Origin: Doris montereyensis
Lineage: Eukaryota > Mollusca > Gastropoda > Nudibranchia > Dorididae
DNA: 64,000 bases
Assembly: GCA_037039925.1 (NCBI GenBank)
Contig: JAXRKP010000129.1
Coordinates: forward strand, 117,501-181,500
Direction of reading: 5' to 3'
The position numbers and the translations under genes were made by a program. Below, one piece after another: positions 42,912 to 63,034 of the stretch (its first letter is position 1; each line of letters begins with the position of its first letter). The notes beneath the pieces are model-generated. The model was given only the letters and a program-made list of their open reading frames with translations, was not told where the DNA came from and searched no databases.

Positions 42912-42915
42912 CTCT

Positions 42916-42970
<55 letters not shown>
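42110..42970. repeat. 860-bp polypyrimidine (CT)n/(TCTG)n tract
   Basis: Almost purely CT with TCTG, CCCT and CTCC interruptions. All three plus-strand frames stay open for about 300 codons of Ser/Leu/Pro, which reflects composition and not coding. Confidence 0.97.
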
Positions 42971-42973
<3 letters not shown>

Positions 42974-43477
42974 CAGAACTCTGTAGGCGTGAAAAGTAAT
43001 TCCTAATATTTTTTAATACAGATTTCACCAGACTATCCAATTACTGTATCTGTCTATCCATTCATCCATCCATATCTCCATTCATATTGATCTATATGTC
43101 TGTTGAAGTGCAGGATATGTCTAAAAAGAGAGGGGAGAGAGAGTTACATGAATGAAACATTACATTACATGATGGCTGGCCTACAATTGGATAATTTTGT
43201 CTCCCAAAATGATGAGCCCGTGTGACTTTCTGATCATTTCCCTAACAAAAAACAAAACAAACCACAAGCGGGTATAATAACAGAACTACACCCCCCCCCC
43301 CGCCCCCAATCTTTCTTGCATAATGTTCTCTCTATAATGAGAATTCCCAGTGTATTTATTATATGTATGTCTTTCTCTATCTATCTATCGCATTAACAGA
43401 AGATCATACATGTCTCTCAATGTTCCTCTCTCAATAATATGAATGTGATGTTCTATCATTCTCACTGAGACCATTCA

Positions 43478-43480
43478 ATT

Positions 43481-43514
<34 letters not shown>

Positions 43515-43585
43515 TTTTCTCTCTCTTTGTTTTATTGAGTTTTACATTGGTACTAATCTCTCTCTCTCAATATCTCTATTCTTTC

Positions 43586-43616
<31 letters not shown>

Positions 43617-43964
43617 GGTTTCTCTCTCTTTGTAAATAAACAGATGGTTTACTCTCTGGGCGATTTATTGTTTAGTGATTTGTGGTTTGTTGTAGATGTG
43701 GATTCGTGTTTCTCTTTCCCTCCCAGTTCCTTCTCTCTCTCTCTGTCTCTCTCTGTCTCTCTCTGTCCTCTGTCTGTCTGTCTGTCTGTCTTGTCTCTCT
43801 CTCTCTCTCTCTCTCTCTTTATATCTCTCTGTTTCTCTATTTATCTAACACAATATGTCTCTCGATTTAGAATCTGACTCTCTCTCTCTCTGTCTGTCTG
43901 TCTTCTGTCTCTCTCTCCCTCCCTCCTCTCATGTCTCTCTCTCTCTTTCTCTTTTTATATGTTC

Positions 43965-44005
<41 letters not shown>

Positions 44006-44043
44006 AATCTCAACTTACTCTCTCTTGATAATCCGAACACCTC

Positions 44044-44084
<41 letters not shown>

Positions 44085-44114
44085 TCTCTGTCTCTGTCTC
44101 TCTCTCTCTCTTTC

Positions 44115-44207
<93 letters not shown>

Positions 44208-44235
44208 AGGAAAGTCTCTCTCTGTTCTCTCTAGA
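43478..44235. repeat. Second polypyrimidine (CT)n/(TCTG)n region
   Basis: Interrupted CT and TCTG tracts, including about 12 TCTG units near 44120-44160. Confidence 0.93.
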
Positions 44236-44834
44236 CTATATCTGTCCTTAAACTCTTATTTATCTACAGATCCCGAACATGTCTCTCAATTATCTGTCCG
44301 GATCATCGAGACATCCGGATTATCAAGTCCGGACTATCAAGACTTGATCAGTGTAAATCATATTGACTGTCCACCTTGCTCAGGTTAACCGATTTAAAGA
44401 ATACTAATCTAGTTTTATCTTTTCTGTGGCCTCAATCTTTCAGATCCACACATTTATCTATCTGATACCACTATTGGATTGCTCATGTAATTTTATTATA
44501 GAATACTTTTGTATATGGTGTTAAAACTATTCACAAAATCGATAACAAAACTAAACCCTGCACTTTATGATAAACCGAGAAGATAAAATGTGTAAAGTAG
44601 GAATGAAACATTAGCAATTTCACCCCGAGGCGTGCTTACTAGTAAGTATCTAGTCCCTGCCGATTCTTCGAGCAGGTAAAAAAATTGACAGAACTTCACC
44701 TGGTCTTCAAGTCAAGCCAAGTGTATTGGTATACCGTAAATAAAAGTAAATGCATTTGAATACTTTCATGAGATGAAACCATTTGTTTTCTTACAAGGAG
44801 ACACTTTTGACAATTTATGTAATGTCAGAAGTCA

Positions 44835-45545
44835 TGATGATGAAACATTGTAGTTGAAGATTTTGGTAATTTTTATCCAACATCAATGTCGTAGTCTGTT
44901 GAACAATTTTTTATTTGACATCGATGACATAGTACGTTCAAATAGAAGCTTTTGACAATGTTCGTTTAACATCGATGCCATGGTACGTTGTAATATAAAT
45001 TTTTGACAATTTTCGCTTAACATCAATGCAATGGATTACGATTGAGAATCAAATAGAAGCTTTTGACAATTTTCTTTTAACATCGATGCCATGTTACGTT
45101 CAAATTTAGAAGCTTTTGACACTTTTATTTGACATCGATGCCATGATACGTTGTAATAGAAGCTTTTGACACTTTTATTTGACATCAATGCCATGATACA
45201 TTGTAATAGAAGCTGTTTTGAATTTTTATTTAACAGCAATGGCACGATACGCTGTACTAGAAACTTTAGACAATTTTTATTTAACATCAATATCATGGTA
45301 CTTTCTAACAGAAGCTTTTGACTTGTTTATTTAAACATCAATGTCATGATACTTTCTAATGGAAGCCTTTGACTTGTTTTATTTAATAGCAATTACTCGA
45401 TACGTTGTAATAGAAGCTTTTTGACGTTTGATTTTTATTTCTACACCGAGGTCATGGTACGTAGAAAAAAGAAGCTATGTGCAATTTTTCATTCAATAGC
45501 AATGTCATAATATATTGTTTACAATCTTTTGACAAGCTGCATTTA
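44835..45545. repeat. Minisatellite with ~50-bp unit
   Basis: About 12 diverged copies of a unit containing GAAGCTTTTGACAATTTT, TTTAACATCAATGCCATG and ATACGTTGTAATA. Adjacent to the 3' side of AKAP7-like copy A. Confidence 0.88.
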
Positions 45546-45704
45546 TTTTTGTCCACCTCAGATTGCATTTGTTTTCACTTTTCCAGACGACGTTACCTTA
45601 TCTCTGTCTCATGACTTCCGTGCCTGAATTTCTATTTCCAATTGGTTTCAAGATCGACAGATAATAAAGACATTCCATGTACATGTAGTTTCAATCATCC
45701 ATAC

Positions 45705-47103
<1,399 letters not shown>

Positions 47104-48265
47104 CTGTAGAATTGGTAATATTTTGTATAATACATGTGTAAAAAAAAATTTAAAAGGGGGAGAAAAAAGTGAGAAGGGAATTGAATTAAATTAATACACT
47201 TCAAGACTAGGGATAAGGATGAAAGTGTGAGGCTCAAGAAAAATCACATATACACATGTGCACTGTCAAGCAGATTTCACGTGAGAGACCGGAACGATAA
47301 TATCTGTTTTTAACCTTTATCAATTCGTATGCTTTCTTTCGTTTATTCTTTTCTTTTATTCTTCTAATTCCCTAATCCAGCTTTACTGCCAGGTCGAAGT
47401 TGCCAGAATTATCCTCTGTCACCAACGTTCTTGGTCTTGAACATCTTCATCGTCTATCTTAGTCCATACAATTTCATGCCCCGTCTGCAGCTGTTATCCT
47501 TCCATCTCGTGCAACATCTTCTCCTCGGTTGGTTACCTTGCAGTTCCATTTTCCAAGTTTGTTTCACTTCATTTTCTTTCGACTTACAAGAGTGCATACG
47601 GTCCTGTCAATTTAATGTTTGACACAGGGGCAGTCGCACACAGCCAGGTCACGAGAAAAGTAATGTTCAGGAGATTCACCCTGAGAGTAAAATATTTTAG
47701 AAAAGAAATTTATTGGCAATGCCATACTGATGGATTTTTTTCTTCTTATCAAACCAGTGACTTGTAGAAACAGAACATGCAACCTCAGAATCTTTGTAGT
47801 AACGCATAAAGCAAAAACTTACCTCTTGAACCACCAACCCTCTGAAATGATGAATCTAGTACTAGTTACGTGGATTAATGAAATATCGGTTTCACAAATA
47901 TTTTCAAAGACAAAGGAAGAATGAAGTTCAAACTGGTGAAGATCGAGGTATACAATTAATTGAGCATAGCCTAACACAACAACATCGTCAAGGAGACTAC
48001 CTATTCCTCATTACCTAAAGCAAAGCAAGAATTGGATAGGATGATCAAACGACTGGATCTAGGTGCAGTCAATAATTAATGCATTTTGGTTTATTTCTAC
48101 AAGATGAATAGATCTATATACAATAACAAATAGCATACATCAAACTGAAGCCACACAATAGGGGATCAAATCCTTACTATTCTACAGTCTCCACGACTCT
48201 TGATAGCCAGTGTGGACCATAATTTAGTCAGGCCGTCTGATTTTCCCACCAGTTCTTGACATCAG
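47104..48265. other. No gene seen
   Basis: Upstream side of AKAP7-like copy A; its preceding exon was not recognised here. Confidence 0.5.
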
Positions 48266-48269
48266 TCTA

Positions 48270-48990
48270 CTTCACTTCGTCGTCGTTCTCATATCAATGA
48301 TATCTCAAGCATTCTTTCGGTAGAGCGAATATATGGAAGTCAGAAAGAGTTATTACATCCGGCGAATACGGAGGATGGGTCATGGCTGTCCACCCAAAGG
48401 AAATGATTGCCTCTCTAAAAATGTGTCGCGATACTCGTGTGTGGGTGGGCATTATTGTGATGAAAAAGAACTTTCTGAACTTTCTTCATTTCCAGATGAG
48501 GTCTCACGCGTTGAAGTCTTGCTTTAAGCCGTTTCGATGTCTCAATGCATGCTTCGGAATTTATTGTTGATTGTTCTGGCAAAAACTCAGCGAGGATAAC
48601 GCCCTGATTGTCCCAAAAGGAAATTTTCTCTGCGGATTTTTCCGTCTTGATTTTTTTTTGACATGGGAGATGTTGGATTGCCGTCATTCCATCGATCGTC
48701 TTTCAGATTCTTGTTCATAATAGTGAACTCAGGTCTTATCTCCAGTGACTATCCTTTGAAACATGTACGGTCACTGTTGCTATGCTGCAACACCTCTGTG
48801 TGTGCAGCAATTCCTCTTTGAATCCTGTGATCAGATGTGGGGTGTCGTGTGGTATCCAACGGGCACAGACTTTAGAAAAACCAACCGATCAACGTCCATG
48901 AATTATCTCAGGTTTGATGCCAACTCATCAAGGGTGATTCGTCTGTCAGTGTCAGATCTAGTGATAAGTAGCCTACTTCTGCTTGCGCTT
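48270..48990 (-). pseudogene. Mariner transposase remnant
   Basis: Minus strand in order: RRITLDELASNLR, IVTGDKT-VHYYEQES (first catalytic Asp present), GVILAEFLPEQSTINSEACI, ETSKRLKARLQRVRPHLEMK, VLFHHNNAHPHTS (second catalytic Asp changed to Asn), then GWTAMTHPPYSPD and DFHIFALPKECLRYH. Stops and frameshifts; inactive. Different from the 24.7 kb element. Confidence 0.88.
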
Positions 48991-49086
48991 AATTGACATT
49001 GTTGATGCAACAAATTAAGTTGGACGACTGCACGTATTTTGTCTGCTAGGGTAGTTATTGGCGTTTATTCATAATACGTGAAAGCT

Positions 49087-49163
49087 TTCTTTAAACTACA
49101 GTAATGTTTATAGTAGTGAATATACTATATTCACTACTATTAACATTACTGTAATTTAAAGAA
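49087..49163. repeat. 77-bp near-perfect palindrome
   Basis: Arms of about 37 bases (TTCTTTAAACTACAGTAATG ... and its inverse) meet at TATACTATA near 49125. One-base differences only. Lies about 100 bases beyond the mariner fragment. Confidence 0.9.
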
Positions 49164-50322
49164 TCGTTCACTTATTTTGATATACATTTTGTAATCATGT
49201 GTGGATGTTTTGGGAGTTTTTCCTTCTCTTTCAAGGAGTTCCATAACAGTTCTTTGTATTTGGCGGGGCAGCCAGTTTGAAACCATGTGATTTAGACTAA
49301 TGATTCCAACAAAAAAAAATCAACTTAGTTTTATCACTTTGTGTGCAAGAGAACCACGTAACATTATTACTTTGCCAACTATGACGTCATTTGCTTAAAA
49401 ATTGAGTTCACATGGTCAAAAATTGTATTACATGTAATTATTGACTGTTCTGGTAAGTTATCGTTGAAAAAATAACTGAGCCAACTGAATGGTGCGCTGC
49501 CAGTGTATGTAGGCCTACCAAACAGACAAAACCTGAACAATGCCGTAAATAGGAAACACTTTACTTTCCCTGCTATTCCTATACATGTATGTAAATGGCA
49601 TAGCTCACAAACTGGTCGGAGATAAATATTTCAGTTCAGCAGATTTGATTTGTGCATCTCGCATTTGAAATTTTCCATTTGATGATACTAGCGAGAAAAC
49701 GTTTAGATTTTACTTAAAACTTTGCCGTTTGGTATTACTAGTGCCAGTGAAATATTTCAGTGAAAAATTAAGGAATTCTAAAGACTATGTATGATGCAAC
49801 TGTTCCATGGCGGACATTGTAATTTTTTAGAAAACAAGGGAAGAACATGGCAAAAAACACAAAGTTTTAAAAGTCATTGAAAGTTCAGGATTGAAACTCA
49901 ATAAAACCAAATTTATGTGATTTTACCAAGATGAAGGTCACAATTTTGGGGTTTGGGTCATACGCAGAAGATGCAAGTAGTTGCTGAGAGAAAAGGTCAT
50001 CAAGATATAAATGACACACAGAACATTTCAGAGCTGTAGAGCTTTTGGGGATTAAATACTTTCTGGGTCGTCATCTAATGTGTCAACGATCTTGAAGCCA
50101 TTGAGCGTTCTACTAAGATGAAACATAACAAAACATTGTCTTTGGGGCCTTTGCAAATGAATGCACTGCAGCAGATTACACATCTAAAGAATAAGAGACA
50201 ATTGTAAGGAGGGTTGCTTCTTCAAAACATGGAAATAACATTAAAAAAATTGTAAGTGTTTGCTAGCTTATTGTTCGTCGTTTTCTTGTTGTGTTTTCTG
50301 TTGTTCATAAGTACATTAAGTA

Positions 50323-50615
<293 letters not shown>

Positions 50616-50617
50616 AA

Positions 50618-50857
50618 GTAAAGTTCCATCAAGGTCCTTAAGGCCTATTGAGCCAAAGCTTATTCCAGTTTCTATAGCGTGAAGTGACAAGTGACAATAA
50701 TCGCCACCTGGCCAGGACACTAGTCTGACGCAGGTTTTTACTCCCAAGCTAGTGCTTGTACCCATTTGCACCTGGGTAGAGTGGGGAAATGCATGTTAAG
50801 TGTCTTTCCCAAGGACCTGGCTTGCTGGGATTCGAACTCGGCCACCGACGCCACATT

Positions 50858-50862
<5 letters not shown>
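50618..50862 (-). mobile_element. tRNA-derived SINE, family 2
   Basis: Minus-strand head TGGCGTCGGTGGCCGAGTTC, with GAGTTCGAATCCCAGCAAGC as B box, body GGGAAAGACACTTAACATGC, and tail running into (AAT)n. Bounded on both sides by ATT microsatellites. Confidence 0.8.
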
Positions 50863-50894
<32 letters not shown>

Positions 50895-50928
50895 CATCAT
50901 CATCATCATCCTCATCATCATCATCATC

Positions 50929-50984
<56 letters not shown>

Positions 50985-50985
50985 C
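50859..50985. repeat. (ATT)n/(ATC)n microsatellite
   Basis: ATT units with an ATC block in the middle, directly beside the SINE head. Confidence 0.95.
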
Positions 50986-51654
50986 ATTGCTATGACATTT
51001 ATTATCAATAAAATGTTTTGGGGTTAAATCGTTATCGGCAACAAATGTACTCTCCTCTTCTTCATTGTTATCTTCTTCGCTACCTTGTTCCTTTTGTCGG
51101 TTTCATCTCCTTTGATGTGCCTTTATGAAGTTATATTATGGTAGTATTTAGTGCTATTAAAAAAATACAATTATATTCTTTAAAAGCTATTATTGGCTTT
51201 AGTCTTGTTATCCCTCTTCTTCTTCTTCCATCTTGTTTTTATCTTTTGGTGTCATTTTCGTTGTCTGCTTTCTTTTTTCTTTGTCAGTTCCCATTATACC
51301 TTCTGGTGTATATGTAGATTTAAGCCTGCTTATCTAAAAGCCTGTTCACCGGTCTCGCAAGAGAACGCGTAAAGGGCCAAGGGTTGACAGTGTAGGCTGA
51401 CACTAAATCTAAGCCAGTAGCTATGCCTTAGTCTATACACTCGATCCGCCATTGCATTTGTAAATGCCCCTCGCCTGTCGTATGCTCCAACAATTTTACT
51501 GTAGAATTATTTGTTTCGATTTTGTGCCTGTTTTCATGTGAAATTTCAGGACATCTTGTTTCATGGTAAGTAAAAGTTAAATGTTATTTAGATAACCAGT
51601 ATAAAAGCTTGATTATCGGCCAGAATGAACTTGAATCATAGTTGAAATGTGAAG

Positions 51655-51926
51655 CATCTAGATCTAGATCTATTTTATCTAAATATCTAGAGCGAGCTAG
51701 ATTCTCTAGATCTAGTTCTAGATTTCTAGATATAGCTTAATTCTACTATCTAGATGTACATCTAGAGCTAGATCTAATTATATGTAGAATTTGTGCATGT
51801 GGTAGTAGTAAGGATGGGGAGACGTGAAATGATGTTCTTAATCCTAAACATCTGAATTATAGATTCTCACTTTTCCATCTTTTATCGATCAATAAATAGG
51901 CAAGATCTACTCTACTACATGTATGC

Positions 51927-51983
<57 letters not shown>

Positions 51984-52160
51984 AATCTAGATTTAGGGCT
52001 AATAATGTAGGCTAGATTCTATTTAAAGCTAGATCTAGATCGCATCTTTAAGTTCTTTGAAATTATCTTTTTAATATGGAAATCTAGATCTAGAATCTAA
52101 CTAGCCTCTAGACGCTAAATTATGCATTTCATGTTTATCTAGTCTTGATCTAGTTTACTG
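51655..52160. repeat. CTAGAT clusters and (CTA)n
   Basis: CTAGAT-type runs at 51657-51775 and 52020-52160 with a (CTA)n tract at 51928-51982. Confidence 0.85.
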
Positions 52161-52375
52161 AACTGAATCGAAACTCTTAGACACACATCATAATTATATA
52201 AACCGCCATATGTAAATATAACATAGATCTACAAGTATATGTAGATCAAAAAAATCAAAATGGTAAAATCGTCAACGATAAGCAGTAGTGGTGGTGCGAT
52301 CAGGATCAATGGTGGTGGTCCTTGTCGTTGTAGGCCGTGAACGCAGTGGTACGATTTGATAGATAAGTAGGCTTA

Positions 52376-53775
<1,400 letters not shown>

Positions 53776-56700
53776 GACATTCAGTCAATTAATTAAGTTA
53801 CACGATAATTAAGTAGAGTTATAGGGATGAAATTGAAGGATCGTACTTCAAATATTTGTTTAAGCTCGATTGGTCGCTTTAATAGGTAAGGAGACGTGAC
53901 AGAAAATTAACGGGTTTTTCCCCCTACTATATCATGTATAACATTTGAATATACCACTCGTTCTCTTCCCATAATGAACAGAGCTGTTTTACCTTTTATA
54001 TGGATTGGAAAGGGATCCATGCCAGCCTAATATGAGTAATAATATCAATGATTCAATGAAAACAATTATTTCGTTGCAAGGAAATGTACATAGATCTACA
54101 TCTTTTCAACAGTATTTCTTTACAAAATTTACCATGTTAACAATCAATAGGTAGTAATAGAAAGGACCTTCACTCGTCACCTCTCTACTCAATACTCTCA
54201 TCAAACAAACCCTGTGCGCTGGAAATTTGGAAGTTTTCGAAACACAGAAATCTAGATAAGCCTAATCTAGGCCTACATGTATATTATCTAAGGCTAGATG
54301 ATTACCAGATTAGGTGTGTCACTAGTGTGCATTGAACAAGTTTTACAACGTTCATCATTTAGTTAATAGAATATAATGTGCCAACGTTTTTCTTCTGATC
54401 ACCTAGATCTCCAGATACTTCATCGATTCTAGATCATCTAAGCTCAAGATCTCTACGCTAGATCCTTCTAAAAGTAAATAGATCTAGATTCTAGATCTAG
54501 TATATCTATCTCTGCCTACCGAATGATGGATCTAGATCAGATCTAGATCTTATCGGAGAGTTATGATGACATTCAAATCTTAGTTATAAATCTTAAAGGA
54601 AGAGGCTATTGTCCCCAATTTGGGAGCACGTAGTCATGTTGGCCAGGTAGTCCCCCTCCCTCCCCCGCAAAAAAATAAAATAAAATAAAACAACATTATC
54701 ACCATTTATTACTATCCCTTAACATCACAAAATATTGATTAAACGAAAAAGAAAGTCGGGTATTAAATTTACAGCTCTTTAGGACATATGAGGTTTTATC
54801 AGATAAATTGTAATATCAGACGGATGAAAGAAAGATTGCTCAACTACAGACCAGTTTGGAAACCATTTGACTTCCACAGGCCCGGGAATAAGACTGGTTG
54901 ATTCTTATCAAATCTAGACTTCAGCGCCCCTCCCTTGCCCTTCAGTCAGGGATTCTTAACACCTACCTAATTATGTTTTCTCTACGTAATCATAACCAGA
55001 CATTAGACAATTTCCTTCTCAATGAGTAACAAGAAAGTAACTTACACTGATGTCATACTATTCGAACTACGTGTCAAGCAACATCTTGAACATTTATGTG
55101 TGTACCCGGGGGGAAAAGGAAGGAGCTGAACACTTATTATATGGTCTGTTACTGTTTGGGGCTAACCAGCTAGAAAGAGAGTGAGACAAAGAGTAGTGTG
55201 TCAGTGTCAGCACAATGGTCAAGAACACGCAATCCAACATTTCTGTGGACTACGTAGCCACCATGACTAGGTAGTCAAATCTTAGACCTTGTTTATAAAT
55301 ATATTTGGTTCTATGACTTCCTTCGTTTACACAAAAATTTTTTGTATATTTTCTTGACATGTATTATTATTATTATCCAGATCTAGATCTAGATTTTGAA
55401 TGCTAGTGTTTTGCCTTCACCAACTCTTCTCAGACATGAGTACATATATGTGGATCTGGATAGGATTTCGAGGGTTTTCTAAAGATTTCGAATTAAAATT
55501 TATCTGTGTATTACAGTCAGGGATTATGTCGGGCACACCATTTGAATTTTACTATTGAGTGAAAATACAAGTAATTTTAATTGAAGTAATGTAACACTAT
55601 TATACAACATTGGTTATAATGACTGGCATCACTATGATGATATCTGATTAAAATACATAGTTATTTTAGTATCATCACCATCCTTTTTTCTCTCTTTAGC
55701 TCTTTTTAAAAAAAACCCCAACTCTTATTATAACAGGTACTGTGAAAGGGAAAAACCGCTTAAAACAGTAACATGACTCAGTCAAGGTGCAAAGGACACT
55801 GGTGAAGCACAAAGTAGGGCTTATAATACCATAGATCTATGCCTAATAATTAATAGGGGGCAAGGGAGTGAAGGAAATGACTCTAAATTATATAATGTTT
55901 AAGCTCTAAAGGATCAAAGGTGAGACAAATACAAGGAATAGATAGCAAAAATCTCGGCCAACATAGGGATTGAACCTGCGACCTCTGTGTAGTTAGCTCG
56001 TTTGGCAGCATGTTTCCTTTTCATGGTAAGTTGATGGATGCCAACACAGAGGTCGCGGACAGATTTTCATGTCAAGTGTGTGGCAGGCTTGCATTTGTCC
56101 ATATTATATGTCTGTGAATTCTCTTCTCATTTTACTCAAATCTCCTAAAAAATCTCCTTAAGAAATTGGAATCCTGCATGTGCTTTTAGGCCTGATGTAT
56201 GTCATTTCTTCTATGTACTGTGTTTTATATGCTATTGGTATTTGCATATCAACTTTACCCTGTAGGTGTGTTTAAAAATCACAATTGATACATTAAACAC
56301 AGAGTGCAATACATTTGTATTTATAACATGCACATAAAGTGTCATTGCACATACATATATAAAAAATCTAAGTAGAATTTTGGAAAGTTATTTAGTACAG
56401 TACAAAAAAGCCCACTCAGGTCATCATGTTCAATGTGTGACTGCAACTTCTATCTAAATACAGCATCTACACAGCCATTCATCGTTGTCGATAAACTTAC
56501 CTGCTTTGTCTTATTCACACGTCTCTATGCAATATAGGTGCATGTGCCATCCAAAAATATCAAGTTTAAGCATAGTATACTGTATAGTAGGCCTATAATG
56601 ATCTAGATCTCCATCTAAATTCAGCAGCTGATAAGTGTTAAGATTTTAACGGTGCAGCTGCCTTCACAATATATATGTATTTTGTTTTGTAATGACTCAA

Positions 56701-57187
56701 ATTATTAAAGGCCTACTGTGTCACATTGCCCAAAATGTCTCATTCTGTCATGAATGACTACTGCAACTAAAGTAACCTCTCAAAACTATACCCTTACTTT
56801 CTTTCCGCTTTTTTAACCCCCCGAAAATCAAACTCAACTTTTATCTCACCATTTCAAGGAAAATCAATTCTTTATTATGTCCATTGCATGTGCTTAACTT
56901 AAATCCTTCCATAGCGTCTAGCGTAAGTATGTTTTCTTTACTTTATTCCCCAGTTTTACAGCCTGATCGAATCTTAAGGATGTTGGGGAATGAACCAACA
57001 CGAAAAACATGGAGATTTCTTAAAGGAATCTTTCCTTACTACCATGACTTTTTAGCAACAGAGTTGTTTCATTGTGCATATGGTTAGATTTTTTTCTAAT
57101 TTGCCACTCCAATACTGTCACCAACCTGGATTAAAATCTCAATTAAAAAATATATTATATGTCAACATTTCTTCCTCTTTAATTACA
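53776..57187. other. Intergenic region upstream of AKAP7-like copy B
   Basis: CTAGAT clusters near 54415-54550. A tRNA-like SINE scrap at 55935-55995 (GGTTCAATCCC on the minus strand). The promoter and any 5' exon of copy B should lie here. ATGGTCAAGAACACGCAATC at 55215 followed by a donor-like AG|GTAGTC at 55271 is a weak candidate. Confidence 0.4.
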
Positions 57188-62483
<5,296 letters not shown>

Positions 62484-63034
62484 GTATGTTGTTTTTGTTG
62501 TTGTCCTGGTGTCCCAATTTAGACACAAAGAAACCTAGGAAAAATGGTATGCAGATGTGAATATTTTCAATATCAAATATTCTTCGAAGGTAGAGCTGTA
62601 TCATACTCACTATTTTAGAGCCTTCCGGTCTTAGAAGCTTGCAAGTTGATTTGCATCTTGCAAACAGTGACTTCGCAACAAACAGATCACGCGACGCTTA
62701 TTAGAATCAAGCTAAACAAGACTCAAATCAGCTCGTAAAAATACAAGCCCCATTGAAGACTCAAATCAGCTCACAAAGAAGCAAGACCCACAAGCCTCTG
62801 TTAAAGCAACCACATGGCCGTGTCACTCACGTGATACTACCTCTCACTCTCACTTTCCGTCATGTCTTGCTTAGGATAATACTACAGTCTACTGCAGTTA
62901 ATCGGGCCGCCGTTAATAGGACATACTGTCTAATCTGACACAATCGTTTTGGAACAAAATAAATCTCTGTTTTTGTTCTCTGTGAAAGATCTGACAATTC
63001 ATTATTCTGACCTTGACATTCATTTTCCAAGGGC

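Noticed and set aside
42041..42999. Open frames of about 300 Ser/Leu/Pro codons
   Set aside because: All three frames stay open because the sequence is (CT)n; there is no splice, start or homology evidence.
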